From assembly GCA_902560725.1 (NCBI GenBank), contig CACEMR010000003.1:32403-96402 (forward strand): DNA of 64,000 nt. The letters run 5' to 3'. The stretch comes from an uncultured Alphaproteobacteria bacterium. Its GTDB lineage: Bacteria; Pseudomonadota; Alphaproteobacteria; HIMB59; GCA-002718135. Below are positions 48,373-58,172 of this stretch, one piece after another (within the stretch, counting starts at the first letter, position 1; each line of letters starts with the position of its first letter). The notes beneath the pieces were generated by a model. The model ran no database searches. It was not told the DNA's origin and saw only the letters and a list, made by a program, of their open reading frames with translations. Position numbers and translations under genes: made by a program.

Positions 48373-49443
48373 CTAGTTTAGTTTATCTTTACGGTAATTA
48401 GATCGTATTTCATCTAGTAGGATTGATTTAGATTTATCCTTCACATGCCAAAAATCCCATCCATTGCAACTTGGCAGGCCTTGCATTTTTGCTCCCATTT
48501 GATGAATAGAGCCTGATAAATCTTTTATTTTAAGCGTTCCATCAATGCTAACTGTTGCTTTAAAGCGCTCTTTTTTATCTGTTAATACTGCACCCGGTGG
48601 AATAATTCCTTGCTCCACTAATTCACCAAAAGGAACCTTCGGTAATTCTTTTCTACTTTTTGCAATAGTTACAACATCTTCTTCAAGTACTTTTGTTTTC
48701 TTTAATCGTTCTTTTGAAAGTTTGACGTAATCTTTATCTTTTTCTATACCGATAAAGTTACGCTGTAATTTTTTTGCCACAACTGCTGTTGTCCCACTTC
48801 CTGAAAATGGATCAAGAACAAGATCACCTTTATTAGTAGAAGCAAGTAAAATTCTGTAGAGGAGAGCTTCTGGTTTTTGAGTTGGATGTGATCGTTTATT
48901 ATTATTTTTTCTTAGTCTTTCTTTTCCAGAACAAATAGGAATATACCAATCACTTCTCATTTGTTTTCCTTCATTTAATTCTTTTAAGTTTTGATAATTA
49001 AAAGTGTATTTAGTTTTCCGTGAAGTTGTACACCAAAGTAGTGTTTCATGCGCATTGGTAAATCTTGTACCACGAAAGTTAGGCATCGGATTTGTTTTAT
49101 GCCAGATAATATCATTTAATATCCAAAGACCTTTATTTTGTATCGACGATCCAACACGAAGAATATTATGATAGCTTCCAATTACCCAAAGAGCCCCACC
49201 TTTTTTTAATATTCTAGTACATTGATTAAGCCATTCGTTTGTAAAAGTATCATATTCTTTGTATGTACTAAATTTATCCCAATCTTGTGTCACTGCTTCA
49301 ACTGTTGTCTGATCAGGACGGTATAAAGTATCTTTTAATTGAAGGTTGTAGGGTGGATCAGCAAAAATTAGATCTACAGAATGATCATTAATTTTCTCCA
49401 TCTCCTGAATAGAGTCACCTAAAATAATTTGATTTTTCTTCAT
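48373..49443 (-). CDS. ccrM: CcrM-type adenine-specific DNA methyltransferase (predicted GANTC)
   Basis: [11 protein letters not shown] (DPPY), [28 protein letters not shown]-terminal extension ending [10 protein letters not shown] as in CcrM. Confidence 0.94.
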   Translation of the reverse strand: MKKNQIILGDSIQEMEKINDHSVDLIFADPPYNLQLKDTLYRPDQTTVEAVTQDWDKFSTYKEYDTFTNEWLNQCTRILKKGGALWVIGSYHNILRVGSSIQNKGLWILNDIIWHKTNPMPNFRGTRFTNAHETLLWCTTSRKTKYTFNYQNLKELNEGKQMRSDWYIPICSGKERLRKNNNKRSHPTQKPEALLYRILLASTNKGDLVLDPFSGSGTTAVVAKKLQRNFIGIEKDKDYVKLSKERLKKTKVLEEDVVTIAKSRKELPKVPFGELVEQGIIPPGAVLTDKKERFKATVSIDGTLKIKDLSGSIHQMGAKMQGLPSCNGWDFWHVKDKSKSILLDEIRSNYRKDKLN

Positions 49444-49544
49444 ATGTCCAAAAAAGAATCTTTAAGGACTTATGGAATCAGGTCAATCTAGTTATCAACA
49501 GTCAGAATCTTTTTATAGGGATAAGCCAAATTAATTTGATTAAA

Positions 49545-49570
49545 TAAAAAAAAAGGGGCCCTAAGGCCCC
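49545..49570 (-). terminator. Rho-independent terminator of the slt/moaB/rnhB transcript
   Basis: ggggcc-ctaa-ggcccc flanked on its left by a run of A (T-run on minus strand). Confidence 0.75.
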
Positions 49571-49660
49571 AAAATTATTCATCAGTTGGGAGGAATGATG
49601 AAATTAATTATTTATAAATAATGAATAAAAGTATCCTTTTAAAGCATAATATAATGATAT

Positions 49661-49685
49661 TTAATATGCATTTAATGCATGTTAA
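49661..49685 (-). terminator. Second hairpin directly after rnhB
   Basis: ttaatatgcat-tta-atgcatgttaa, 11-bp stem with one G-U pair. Confidence 0.35.
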
Positions 49686-49687
49686 AA

Positions 49688-50323
49688 TTAATACTTTATA
49701 ATATTATTTTTCAATAAAGATTTTATTGGTTCGAACGATTTTCGATGAAGATTTGTTACCCCATTTTTATTTATAGCATCGATATGTTTTTTAGTTCCAT
49801 AGCCTGCATTTTGTTTCCATCCATAAATTTCGAATTTATTGTTATAAATACTCATTAGTCGATCCCTATATACCTTAGCAATAATAGATGCTGCAGCAAT
49901 TGATATAGATTTTTTATCTCCAGCAATAATAGATCTCTCATTTATATTTTCATATTCTAGTGAAAAATTTCCATCAATGATTATCGAAATATTTTTCTCT
50001 TCAAATTTATCTATTACTCTTTTCATTGATAATTTAGTTGCTTCTAAAATATTTAATTCATCAATTTCCTTAACTGTTGCTAGACCTAAATAGAATTTCA
50101 TTAATTTTTCTTTTTGTAGTTTTGTAAAATATGAAACTAATTCTTTTCTTCGCTTCGCGGATAGTTTTTTTGAGTCTGTAATCGGGATAGGTGAAGATAT
50201 TTTATCATAATCATAAAATATACAACCACAACTTACAACTGGGCCTGCTAGTGGTCCTCTACCTACTTCATCTAAACCTAAAACAAGTCCTTTAAATGAT
50301 TGCTCTATAGAAAAATCAGTCAC
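49688..50323 (-). CDS. rnhB: Ribonuclease HII
   Basis: VLGLDEVGRGPLAGPVVSC, AAASIIAKVYRDRLM. Confidence 0.96.
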   Translation of the reverse strand: MTDFSIEQSFKGLVLGLDEVGRGPLAGPVVSCGCIFYDYDKISSPIPITDSKKLSAKRRKELVSYFTKLQKEKLMKFYLGLATVKEIDELNILEATKLSMKRVIDKFEEKNISIIIDGNFSLEYENINERSIIAGDKKSISIAAASIIAKVYRDRLMSIYNNKFEIYGWKQNAGYGTKKHIDAINKNGVTNLHRKSFEPIKSLLKNNIIKY

Positions 50324-50850
50324 TATTTTTCATTAAGACGTGGCATTATTTCTACAAAATTGCAGGGTTTATGACGAATATCTAATTGGTATTTCAGGAT
50401 CTCATCCCATCCATCTTTACATGCACCTGTAGATCCTGGAAGACAAAAAACATAAGTGCTATTAATTAGTGCTGCTACTGCGCGTGACTGAATTGCCGAA
50501 GTTCCAATTTTATTGAAACTTACTTGACGAAATAGTTCACCAAAACCATCAATATGTTTATTTGCTATTTCTTTAACCGCTTCGGGTGTTGTATCTCTCC
50601 CTGTTAATCCAGTTCCACCAGTTGTGATAATACAATCTATTTCTTTTTGTTTTGACATTGACTCTAATGTTTCTTTAATTTGAGAAACATCATCAGGAAT
50701 AATTGTTCTTTTAATCATATGATGACCAGCTTCATTAATACGCTTTTCCAGAGTATCACCAGACGTATCATTTTCTAGGGTACGAGAATCTGAAATTGTA
50801 ATAACTGCAATGTTAATTGCAACAAAATCTATTGAAGTATCTATTGGCAT
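50323..50850 (-). CDS. moaB: MoaB/MogA-family molybdenum cofactor biosynthesis protein
   Basis: VITISDSRTLENDTSGDTL, CIITTGGTGLTGRDTTPEAV, FCLPGSTGACKDGWDEIL. Confidence 0.94.
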   Translation of the reverse strand: MPIDTSIDFVAINIAVITISDSRTLENDTSGDTLEKRINEAGHHMIKRTIIPDDVSQIKETLESMSKQKEIDCIITTGGTGLTGRDTTPEAVKEIANKHIDGFGELFRQVSFNKIGTSAIQSRAVAALINSTYVFCLPGSTGACKDGWDEILKYQLDIRHKPCNFVEIMPRLNEK

Positions 50851-50856
50851 AACATA

Positions 50857-52599
50857 TTAATAAAGTGGATCATTACCATTAGCTAGCATTTTAAGTGAGC
50901 GCATTTCTTTATTATTTTTGTTTTGGTAAATCCAATATTTTGTTAATATTTTTTCAATGAACCACCTTGTTTCTCTTGATGGTATACTTTCCATGAAAAA
51001 GAGGGGATCACCTAAATAATTTGTTTCTTTCTTCCATTTTTGAAGATTACCTGGTCCTCCATTATATGCTGCTGCTAAAAAAATTAAATTTCTTGAGACT
51101 ACTTCTAGATCAAGAAGATAAGTAATATATTCCTGCCCTACTTCTAAATTTATTTCAGGATTTTTTAAAATATTGCTGTTATTTCTTTTTACATCTTTGC
51201 TTTTAGTAATAAATTTTGCTGTAGATGGTAGAACTTGCATGAGTCCCAAGGCACCATCTTTGCTTTTAGCTTTAATATTAAACATAGATTCTTGATGCAT
51301 GAATGCGTGTAATAATTCTTTTTCTAATTTGAAACCATCACGAGGTTTCCAAACGCTTGTGGGATAATAAAGATGTATAGGTACATCCATACCAAATTGT
51401 TCAAGTTTATTAACAATTTTTAGTTGTGTGTAAGCTAAATCAAAATTTTCAGCGATGCTAATTGACTCTTTTGCAATTTCTTTATTTAAAATAGAGTTTA
51501 GATGAACTATTTCCTTTTCTAATTCATCTGCGAAACCAACTTGAATAAGTGACTGCAATCTTCTACCTGCAGGAAGATTAAGTAATTTACTATTATTCTT
51601 ATTTAGTACTGCTCTTTGATCCCATTCAATTTTATTTTTTACACCTAAAATCTCAAGTGCTAACATACCATAAAAACTGTTAGGATTATTTGATGCTCTT
51701 TTGAGCCAAAAATTAATATCATCATAACGTCCTAATTTTGCATAGGATCTTGCAGTCCAAAAGCTCCCTGATGTCTGATGCCAAGCATCATCCTTTAAAC
51801 TAATAGAAAATAATGAAAAGTAATTTGCTGCATCTTCATATTTTTCTAATCGCCATGAACAAAGGCCTGCTGTCCACGCCGCGTAAGGAACATACTGTGC
51901 TGAATTAACTAGAGCTTCTGAAGCATACTTAATTGCTAATTTATTTTTATCAGCTAGAAAATAACCTTTAGCAATTAATTCTTTTTGTTGATCAATTTCT
52001 ACTTGATCTAATAATAGATTCACATCACGTTGACTAAGTAATTCTAAAGCTCCGGTTGGCCATCCACGATTAACTCTTGATTTAATTCCATTAATTAATT
52101 TCTTTTTTTCAGCTCTTTGGCCACTTGATAGTTTATTTGAACTTTTATATTTATTTTTCTTAACAACATTTACTGTTTCAGACTCTATTCCTAATGGAAG
52201 AACAGGTTTTGTTGGGCTTTTGTAACCAGGGGGCATTCTTCGTATCGCTAATTTATATATTCTTTTAGCTTGTGGATGATCATTATATTTCTTTAACCAA
52301 TAATATAATTCTAAATATTTGGACGTATAACAATTTGGATGAAGAAATTTTTGGGCATAAATATGACCCAGTAAAGTTTTATTTTGTATTTTTAATATAT
52401 ATCTATTTGCACTTTTCCATTTACATTGCTCTTGGAATAAATATGCCTGCTGGTAGTTGTGAACATCTTCTTCACTTAATATTTTTGATGAAAAAATATT
52501 ATTATACTTTTTTGATATATCAATTTGAAAACCAAAAGCTTTAAATGAAAAAAAAAATAAAAAAATAGAAATTAAAGTGTATAAACTAATTCTTTTCAT
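50857..52599 (-). CDS. slt: Soluble lytic murein transglycosylase
   Basis: LLHAFMHQESMFNIKAKSKDGALGLMQVLPSTAK, AAYNGGPGNLQKW. Confidence 0.93.
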   Translation of the reverse strand: MKRISLYTLISIFLFFFSFKAFGFQIDISKKYNNIFSSKILSEEDVHNYQQAYLFQEQCKWKSANRYILKIQNKTLLGHIYAQKFLHPNCYTSKYLELYYWLKKYNDHPQAKRIYKLAIRRMPPGYKSPTKPVLPLGIESETVNVVKKNKYKSSNKLSSGQRAEKKKLINGIKSRVNRGWPTGALELLSQRDVNLLLDQVEIDQQKELIAKGYFLADKNKLAIKYASEALVNSAQYVPYAAWTAGLCSWRLEKYEDAANYFSLFSISLKDDAWHQTSGSFWTARSYAKLGRYDDINFWLKRASNNPNSFYGMLALEILGVKNKIEWDQRAVLNKNNSKLLNLPAGRRLQSLIQVGFADELEKEIVHLNSILNKEIAKESISIAENFDLAYTQLKIVNKLEQFGMDVPIHLYYPTSVWKPRDGFKLEKELLHAFMHQESMFNIKAKSKDGALGLMQVLPSTAKFITKSKDVKRNNSNILKNPEINLEVGQEYITYLLDLEVVSRNLIFLAAAYNGGPGNLQKWKKETNYLGDPLFFMESIPSRETRWFIEKILTKYWIYQNKNNKEMRSLKMLANGNDPLY

Positions 52600-53296
52600 T
52601 CAATTTTTTTTGTAACATTTGCAAATCTTCCCAAGATGCTTTTTTATACTGAGGTGAACGAAGTAAAAAAGCAGGATGGTAAGAAGCAATTGTATAAACC
52701 GTTTTATTTAGTTGTAAAGATTGATATTTATGCCAAGTTCCTCTTAATTTTCCTAATGCTAATGGGGTTGATAATATTGCTTTTGCTGCTACACCTCCTA
52801 ATAAAAAAATATAATCGGGATTTATCACATCTATTTGTTCTTGAAGAAAAGGTAGGAATTGTAAAATTTCATCATCCGTAGGTGTTCTATTATCTGGAGG
52901 TCTCCAATTAACAACATTTGTAATATAAACTTCCTCTCTTTTTAAATTTATTGCTGCTAACATTTTGTTCAATAACTGTCCTGCTTTTCCAACAAATGGA
53001 AGTCCTTGTATATCTTCATCTTTTCCTGGAGCCTCACCAATAAACATTACTTTTGCATCAATACTTCCATCATAAACAACTAGATTTTTTGCTGTATTTT
53101 TGAGCTGAGTGTCTAAAACTTTTATTTTCTCTACAATTTGCTGAATTTTAAGTAATTTGTCATTATTTACATCTTTCAATGATCCAAAAGATGAATTTTG
53201 TTCACTTTCGAACCAATTTCTTGGAGTATCTTGTAAAAAGTAATTTACTCCCGAATTTTTAATAAATTCTAAATGTTTTTTATTTGATTGATTCAT
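52586..53296 (-). CDS. Uracil-DNA glycosylase, family 4
   Basis: [63 protein letters not shown]. Confidence 0.94.
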   Translation of the reverse strand: MNQSNKKHLEFIKNSGVNYFLQDTPRNWFESEQNSSFGSLKDVNNDKLLKIQQIVEKIKVLDTQLKNTAKNLVVYDGSIDAKVMFIGEAPGKDEDIQGLPFVGKAGQLLNKMLAAINLKREEVYITNVVNWRPPDNRTPTDDEILQFLPFLQEQIDVINPDYIFLLGGVAAKAILSTPLALGKLRGTWHKYQSLQLNKTVYTIASYHPAFLLRSPQYKKASWEDLQMLQKKLNEKN

Positions 53297-53338
53297 GCAA
53301 AATTACAATTATTTAATAATATGTAACTATTTTTTTAA

Positions 53339-54649
53339 ATGATTAATTTAATAAGAAAACTTCTAATTTTAAATTTTTTGGTATTTTTTTCTTTTCCATT
53401 ATTCGCTTTCAGCAGCTCAAATTTTCTTATATCTCAATTAGCTTTTAAGAATTATGATTATCCTGCAGCACTCTCAAATTTTAGTAACAAACAAATCAAG
53501 CTATCAAGTAGTAATTTGCTTGATAAAGTCATATCAGCTGTAATTATAGAAGATATTGATTTAGCCCACAAAATTGCATCTGAAATGCTGATTGAGGATA
53601 ATGAAAATCAAGAAGCTCTTATTGTAGAGTTAGTATACTTATATTCCAATAAAAAATTAAATAAAATAAAGGAAATTCAACAAACTCTTAAAGATAAAAA
53701 TGATTTAGTTGATTTTATCTTTTTTAATAACAATGAACTTAAAGATAACAAAACAATTAGCAAATCACTTGTTGATATAGTTGTTTCATCTTTTTCAAAC
53801 GCTGAACAAGCTTCATTAAATTATAATTTTCTTTTATTTTACACATCTCTTGCAAAAATAATTGATAATTCAAATGATAGAGCGACACTTATTAAAGGAG
53901 AATTGTTCCAAAATGTTGAGCAATCTAAAGTCGCAGAAGAAATTTTTTTAAAAATAAAACCATCTAGTTCTTATTATCTTGAAGCTCAAAGAAGCTTAGC
54001 AATAAATTATTCAAATTTTCTATCATATGACCAAGCACAAAAGAAAATAATAATATTATTACAAAATAATAATAATAATTATGGATTAAAAAGAATATTG
54101 GCGGATTTTTATCGAGTCGAAAAAAAATTTGAACTTGCAATATCACTTTATGATGAAATGATAAATGAAAGACAAGATGATCTTTGGAATATTTTTTATA
54201 GAAGAGGTATATGTTATGAAAGATTAGGTCAGTGGGATAAAGCAGAAAAAGACTTTCTTACTTCACTTGATATTAAGCCAGACTCTGCAAATGTATTAAA
54301 TTATCTCGCTTATGGATGGGTAGAGCGAGAAATACGAATAGATCAATCCTTACAAATGCTAGAAGCTGCTTATAAAGCTAATCCTGAAAGTTATTATATA
54401 ATAGACAGCTTAGCTTGGGCTCATTTTAAAAAGAATAATTTAAATGAAGCTGCAAGATTAATGGAAATGGTTATAGATATGGCGCCTGGAGAAGCAATAT
54501 CACTAGACCACCTTGGTGATATCTATTATGCTATGAATAGAAAAAGAGAAGCAATTCATTTTTGGCAACAAGCTCTTGAGCTTGCAGAGCCTGAGGATGA
54601 AATTGAAAAAAATGTTCAAAGTAAACTAGATAAATTTAATGCTGGATAA
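53339..54649 (+). CDS. TPR-repeat protein with signal peptide
   Basis: Repeats such as ERLGQWDKAEKDFLTSLDIKPDSANVLNYLAYGWVER, NEAARLMEMVIDMAPGEAISLDHLGDIYYAMNRKREAIHFWQQALEL. Confidence 0.88.
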   Translation: MINLIRKLLILNFLVFFSFPLFAFSSSNFLISQLAFKNYDYPAALSNFSNKQIKLSSSNLLDKVISAVIIEDIDLAHKIASEMLIEDNENQEALIVELVYLYSNKKLNKIKEIQQTLKDKNDLVDFIFFNNNELKDNKTISKSLVDIVVSSFSNAEQASLNYNFLLFYTSLAKIIDNSNDRATLIKGELFQNVEQSKVAEEIFLKIKPSSSYYLEAQRSLAINYSNFLSYDQAQKKIIILLQNNNNNYGLKRILADFYRVEKKFELAISLYDEMINERQDDLWNIFYRRGICYERLGQWDKAEKDFLTSLDIKPDSANVLNYLAYGWVEREIRIDQSLQMLEAAYKANPESYYIIDSLAWAHFKKNNLNEAARLMEMVIDMAPGEAISLDHLGDIYYAMNRKREAIHFWQQALELAEPEDEIEKNVQSKLDKFNAG

Positions 54650-55475
54650 AATAAAGGAAAAGTCTCCTGCTAAAATCAATTTGTTTCTAAAAATTATAAA
54701 TAAACGAGAGGACGGATTTCATAACATTCGAACCGGTGTAACATTTATTGATATCTACGATGAAGTCACAGTGAAACCCCACAATAAATTTGAAGTTGAA
54801 TATGTTGGTCCTTTTGCGCCGAACAAAAAAACATTTGATGACTGTATTATTAAAAAACTTTTCACTTATTTAAATATAGATGCACCAAAACTTCATTTTA
54901 CTATATCGAAGAATTTTCCTTATCAAGCTGGACTAGGTTCTGCTTCATCTAATGCGGCAACTGTGATTAAAATTGTCGAAAATTTAGAAATAATAGAGAA
55001 AAAAAATATATTTGAGTATGTTAATTTGGGTGCCGATATTCCCATTTTCTTACACCAAAAAGATGCTTTAATGCGAGGCAAAGGAGAATTAATCTCTAAC
55101 ATTCTATATCCAAAATACTATTTCTTAATTATTAAACCACCTTTTACATGCCCAACAAAAACAATGTATGATTCATTCCAGCAATCCGATTTTGATTTTA
55201 ACGCAGACTTAGATTTAGAAGAAATAAATGATCAAGATTCAGGTAATGATTTTGAAAAATTACTTAATAAAACAGAACCTCACTTTTCAAAAATCATGAA
55301 TTATTTAAATAATTTAGACGATGTAATTTTTTCTAGGCTTACAGGAAGTGGATCGTGTATCTTTAGTGTTTTTCAAAATAAATCTGAGGCTGAAAAAGCC
55401 CAAATAGAATTTAATCAGGATTTTCCTAATTTATGGTCCCAAGTAGCCGAAAACAATAAGGTAAATTTATTTTAA
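54639..55475 (+). CDS. ispE: 4-diphosphocytidyl-2-C-methyl-D-erythritol kinase
   Basis: SPAKINLFLKIINKREDGFHNI, FPYQAGLGSASSNAATV, SRLTGSGSCIFSVF. Confidence 0.95.
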   Translation: MLDKIKEKSPAKINLFLKIINKREDGFHNIRTGVTFIDIYDEVTVKPHNKFEVEYVGPFAPNKKTFDDCIIKKLFTYLNIDAPKLHFTISKNFPYQAGLGSASSNAATVIKIVENLEIIEKKNIFEYVNLGADIPIFLHQKDALMRGKGELISNILYPKYYFLIIKPPFTCPTKTMYDSFQQSDFDFNADLDLEEINDQDSGNDFEKLLNKTEPHFSKIMNYLNNLDDVIFSRLTGSGSCIFSVFQNKSEAEKAQIEFNQDFPNLWSQVAENNKVNLF

Positions 55476-55476
55476 A

Positions 55477-55492
55477 AAAATACGCGTATTTT
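55477..55492. other. Perfect 16-bp palindrome between ispE and the EF-hand gene
   Basis: aaaatacgcgtatttt. Confidence 0.6.
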
Positions 55493-55555
55493 CTGAGTCT
55501 CGCTCGTTCAACTTACATATAGATAAAAAAATCTATTTTAACAAAGGAGACTACT

Positions 55556-55849
55556 ATGACTATATTTAAGAAAAATGTACTAGCCACGTTAATTGTCTTA
55601 GCTGGACTTGGCACTGCAGTTGGTGCTTATGCCCACAATACATCAGATACATCTTCTAGAGGTACAATGTTTGAAAGCATTGATACAAATAATGATAACA
55701 CCTTATCTTTGGATGAATATATGGAAACGATGCCTCAGTTTGTAGAAAATAGATTCAATCGCATGGATACGAATTCTGATGGAATTATATCTCTTGATGA
55801 ATTTAACCAATGTAAAAAAGGGAAAGGTAAAAGAAAGAGCAAATCATAA
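55556..55849 (+). CDS. Secreted EF-hand protein
   Basis: Signal peptide; DTNNDNTLSLDEYMETM and DTNSDGIISLDEFNQC EF-hand loops. Confidence 0.88.
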   Translation: MTIFKKNVLATLIVLAGLGTAVGAYAHNTSDTSSRGTMFESIDTNNDNTLSLDEYMETMPQFVENRFNRMDTNSDGIISLDEFNQCKKGKGKRKSKS

Positions 55850-55923
55850 ATCTTATTGGTCAATTGTATGACAGGGATTTATTTGGCTATTTAAATTATG
55901 AAGAATGATTTACAAATACCATT

Positions 55924-56472
55924 ATGCTTACCCAATCACCTTCTGATGTTAGTTTGCTCAAAGAAATACAAGGTGGAAATCATTCCGCCTTTAGTATCTT
56001 GGTAAATCGTCATACGACTAGATGTTATAATATGGCTTTTCGCTATCTACACAATCAGCAAGACGCAGAAGATATTGTGCAACAGGCATTTTTAAAATTA
56101 TGGAAAAATCCGCAAGCGTGGAAACCTGGGAAAGCTCAATTTACAACGTGGTTCACGCGTGTCATTATTAATTTATGTCTTGATGATCTAAAAAAACGAA
56201 AACCTCTATCTCTGCCCGATCAATTTGACATAGAAGATAGTTCAAAATTAGCGCTAGAAAATTTACTGGATGAAGAAAGACATCGTCTTGTAATAGCCGC
56301 CATTGATAAACTTCCCGAAAGACAAAAAACGGTCCTCATTCTTTGCTACTTTGAGCAGCACTCCAATAAAGAAGCAGCAAACATATTAGAGACAACGGAG
56401 AGAGCAGTGCAATCGTTATTACTAAGAGCAAAAGAATTTCTAAAGAAACAATTAAATATTTCAAAATTATGA
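55924..56472 (+). CDS. ECF-type RNA polymerase sigma factor
   Basis: AFRYLHNQQDAEDIVQQAFLKLWKN region 2, LPERQKTVLILCYFEQHSNKEAANILETTERAVQSLLLRAKEFLK region 4. Confidence 0.93.
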   Translation: MLTQSPSDVSLLKEIQGGNHSAFSILVNRHTTRCYNMAFRYLHNQQDAEDIVQQAFLKLWKNPQAWKPGKAQFTTWFTRVIINLCLDDLKKRKPLSLPDQFDIEDSSKLALENLLDEERHRLVIAAIDKLPERQKTVLILCYFEQHSNKEAANILETTERAVQSLLLRAKEFLKKQLNISKL

Positions 56473-56488
56473 TAGGAAGTAAGACATA

Positions 56489-56821
56489 ATGAAAAAAGAA
56501 AATGATAATAAAGCTATCAATGATTTGCTAAGCAAACTTGAGGTAAAACCTCACGGTGAAGATTTAGCCAGCTCTATCATTAATCAGGCAAAACAAATAA
56601 AGCAGCAAAAATCATTCATTTATTATCTTCAAGATGTCATCGAAGGACTGAGTGATAATTTTTATTTACCCTCACCTCGTTTTAGTATGGCCATGTTTAT
56701 TCTTGTTGGTTTTTTGAGCGGCGTTATTGTTTCAGATTTATCTATTGAGAGTGAGCAACTATCTATTTTTGATGATAACTTTACCACCGAAGTTTTCTTT
56801 GATGAGGATTTCTCTCTATGA
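56489..56821 (+). CDS. Small single-TM protein, putative anti-sigma factor
   Basis: Directly after ECF sigma; cytosolic N-terminal region plus one TM (FSMAMFILVGFLSGVIVSDL). Confidence 0.6.
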   Translation: MKKENDNKAINDLLSKLEVKPHGEDLASSIINQAKQIKQQKSFIYYLQDVIEGLSDNFYLPSPRFSMAMFILVGFLSGVIVSDLSIESEQLSIFDDNFTTEVFFDEDFSL

Positions 56822-57267
56822 AGTATTCAAAATATATTTTAACTATTTCCGTTGCTCTTAATCTTCTCTTGATTGGGTATCTTGTTGGCACCCAATCTAT
56901 GAATATATTTTCCACCAAAGAAAAGCAGGGTAGTAAAAATCGTATGATCAATATTATTAGTGAGGCAGATTTATCCAATGATCTAAAAGAGGAATTTATT
57001 AACCGTTTCAGTGATTTACAATTCTCTAAACGTCAAAATTCTAAAAATGAAATGAAAACTTGGAATGATGAAATGCGGGACACCCTCACAGCTGATCAGT
57101 TTAATGCTGAGTCTTACCGAATTTTATTAGAAACTCGTTCAATGTTTTTTGCCACTAATCAACAAAAGGCAATTGATACCATGGTTGATTTACTCAGCGT
57201 GCTATCAAAAGAGGATCGAATTAAAATGTCAAAAATTTTACTTAGAAATTTGAAAAAAAAGAAATAA
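56818..57267 (+). CDS. Membrane-anchored periplasmic sensor-like protein (CnrX/CpxP-like)
   Basis: N-terminal TM then helical region with RMINIISEADLSNDLKEEFINRF...ALETRSMFFATNQQKAIDTMVDLLSVLSKEDR-like pattern; ATGA overlap with upstream gene. Confidence 0.55.
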   Translation: MKYSKYILTISVALNLLLIGYLVGTQSMNIFSTKEKQGSKNRMINIISEADLSNDLKEEFINRFSDLQFSKRQNSKNEMKTWNDEMRDTLTADQFNAESYRILLETRSMFFATNQQKAIDTMVDLLSVLSKEDRIKMSKILLRNLKKKK

Positions 57268-57280
57268 TAATTATCCCAAT

Positions 57281-57306
57281 ACTATTAAATTTTAATAGTT
57301 TTTATT
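57281..57306 (+). terminator. Rho-independent terminator after the ECF cluster
   Basis: actattaa-att-ttaatagt followed by TTTTATT. Confidence 0.6.
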
Positions 57307-57348
57307 AACAAAACAATCTTTAGGCTAAAATCTAAATATGGAGATACA

Positions 57349-57969
57349 ATGAATTCAATTAATAAAAAATTTACGAAATTCTTATTTTGCTTAATAATGG
57401 CAACACTATTTATTGTTGCATTACCAACACATAAAGCTTTTGCACAAGCCAGTGTATTACAATGGCACGAAAACATGAGTGTAAATAAAGGTTTTAGTAC
57501 TGCAGGTATATCATTTAACATGAATTTTTCTGGTGGTATGCACGCACAATATAATGATGGTACTGGTGAAGCTGGAATGAACATAACAGGAATGTTTACC
57601 TTTGCTGGAGATTCGCTTAGTATGGCAGTTGATTGTGCAGCAAGCTTCACTGACACGATTAAATTATGTGCTCATTTAACAGAGGGTACGATTAAAGTTG
57701 AAGAAGGAGGGGCAACCAGCCCTGGCTGTGTCTTAGATGCTGCTCTAAATGGTAAAGTAATTCATATAAATGGTAATAATAATGCTGATGTTGGTGCTTC
57801 CCTTTGTGTCCGTATGACACCTAAAAATAATTTTACTAAAATTGAAATGCACGTAAAAGGATATTCTCACCTTGGTTTCCCCGCTAATGGTATTCTTGGT
57901 AATGCTTCTATCAAAGAAAATTTTAGTTTATTTGGACCAAAAACATTCTGTATAATTAATTGTAATTAA
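57349..57969 (+). CDS. Secreted hypothetical protein
   Basis: Signal peptide ...VALPTHKAFAQA; Gly/Asn-rich beta-like body; Cys in mature region. Confidence 0.65.
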   Translation: MNSINKKFTKFLFCLIMATLFIVALPTHKAFAQASVLQWHENMSVNKGFSTAGISFNMNFSGGMHAQYNDGTGEAGMNITGMFTFAGDSLSMAVDCAASFTDTIKLCAHLTEGTIKVEEGGATSPGCVLDAALNGKVIHINGNNNADVGASLCVRMTPKNNFTKIEMHVKGYSHLGFPANGILGNASIKENFSLFGPKTFCIINCN

Positions 57970-57984
57970 TATTGCTGATCTTTT

Positions 57985-58008
57985 AGGCCTTTGGTCATAC
58001 AAAGGCCT
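57985..58008 (+). terminator. Hairpin downstream of secreted hypothetical
   Basis: aggcctttg-gtcata-caaaggcct, 9-bp stem. Confidence 0.45.
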
Positions 58009-58035
58009 TACATTCAATGTGCTAAACTATAATAA

Positions 58036-58155
58036 ATTTTGGTGAAGCTTTTAGTGCGGTAGATTTTACCGTTGATAAACATTAAAGCATATACACAAAT
58101 ACCATAAGTATTAAGTAGTTTTTATAAGACCTTCGTAGCACGAAGGTTTTTTTTA
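58036..58155 (+). ncRNA. Candidate small RNA with own terminator
   Basis: TATAAT at 58028-58033, internal cggta..taccg hairpin, terminator at 58129-58155; no ORF. Confidence 0.3.
58129..58155 (+). terminator. Strong Rho-independent terminator
   Basis: accttcgt-agc-acgaaggt followed by T8. Confidence 0.8.
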
Positions 58156-58172
58156 TTTAAATATTAAAATTA

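Noticed and set aside
52272-52881. Plus-strand ORFs inside slt and udg
   Set aside because: Antisense to well-supported genes
57285-57656. Minus-strand 123-aa ORF over the secreted protein gene
   Set aside because: Competes with a plus-strand ORF that has signal peptide and ribosome-binding site; no domain
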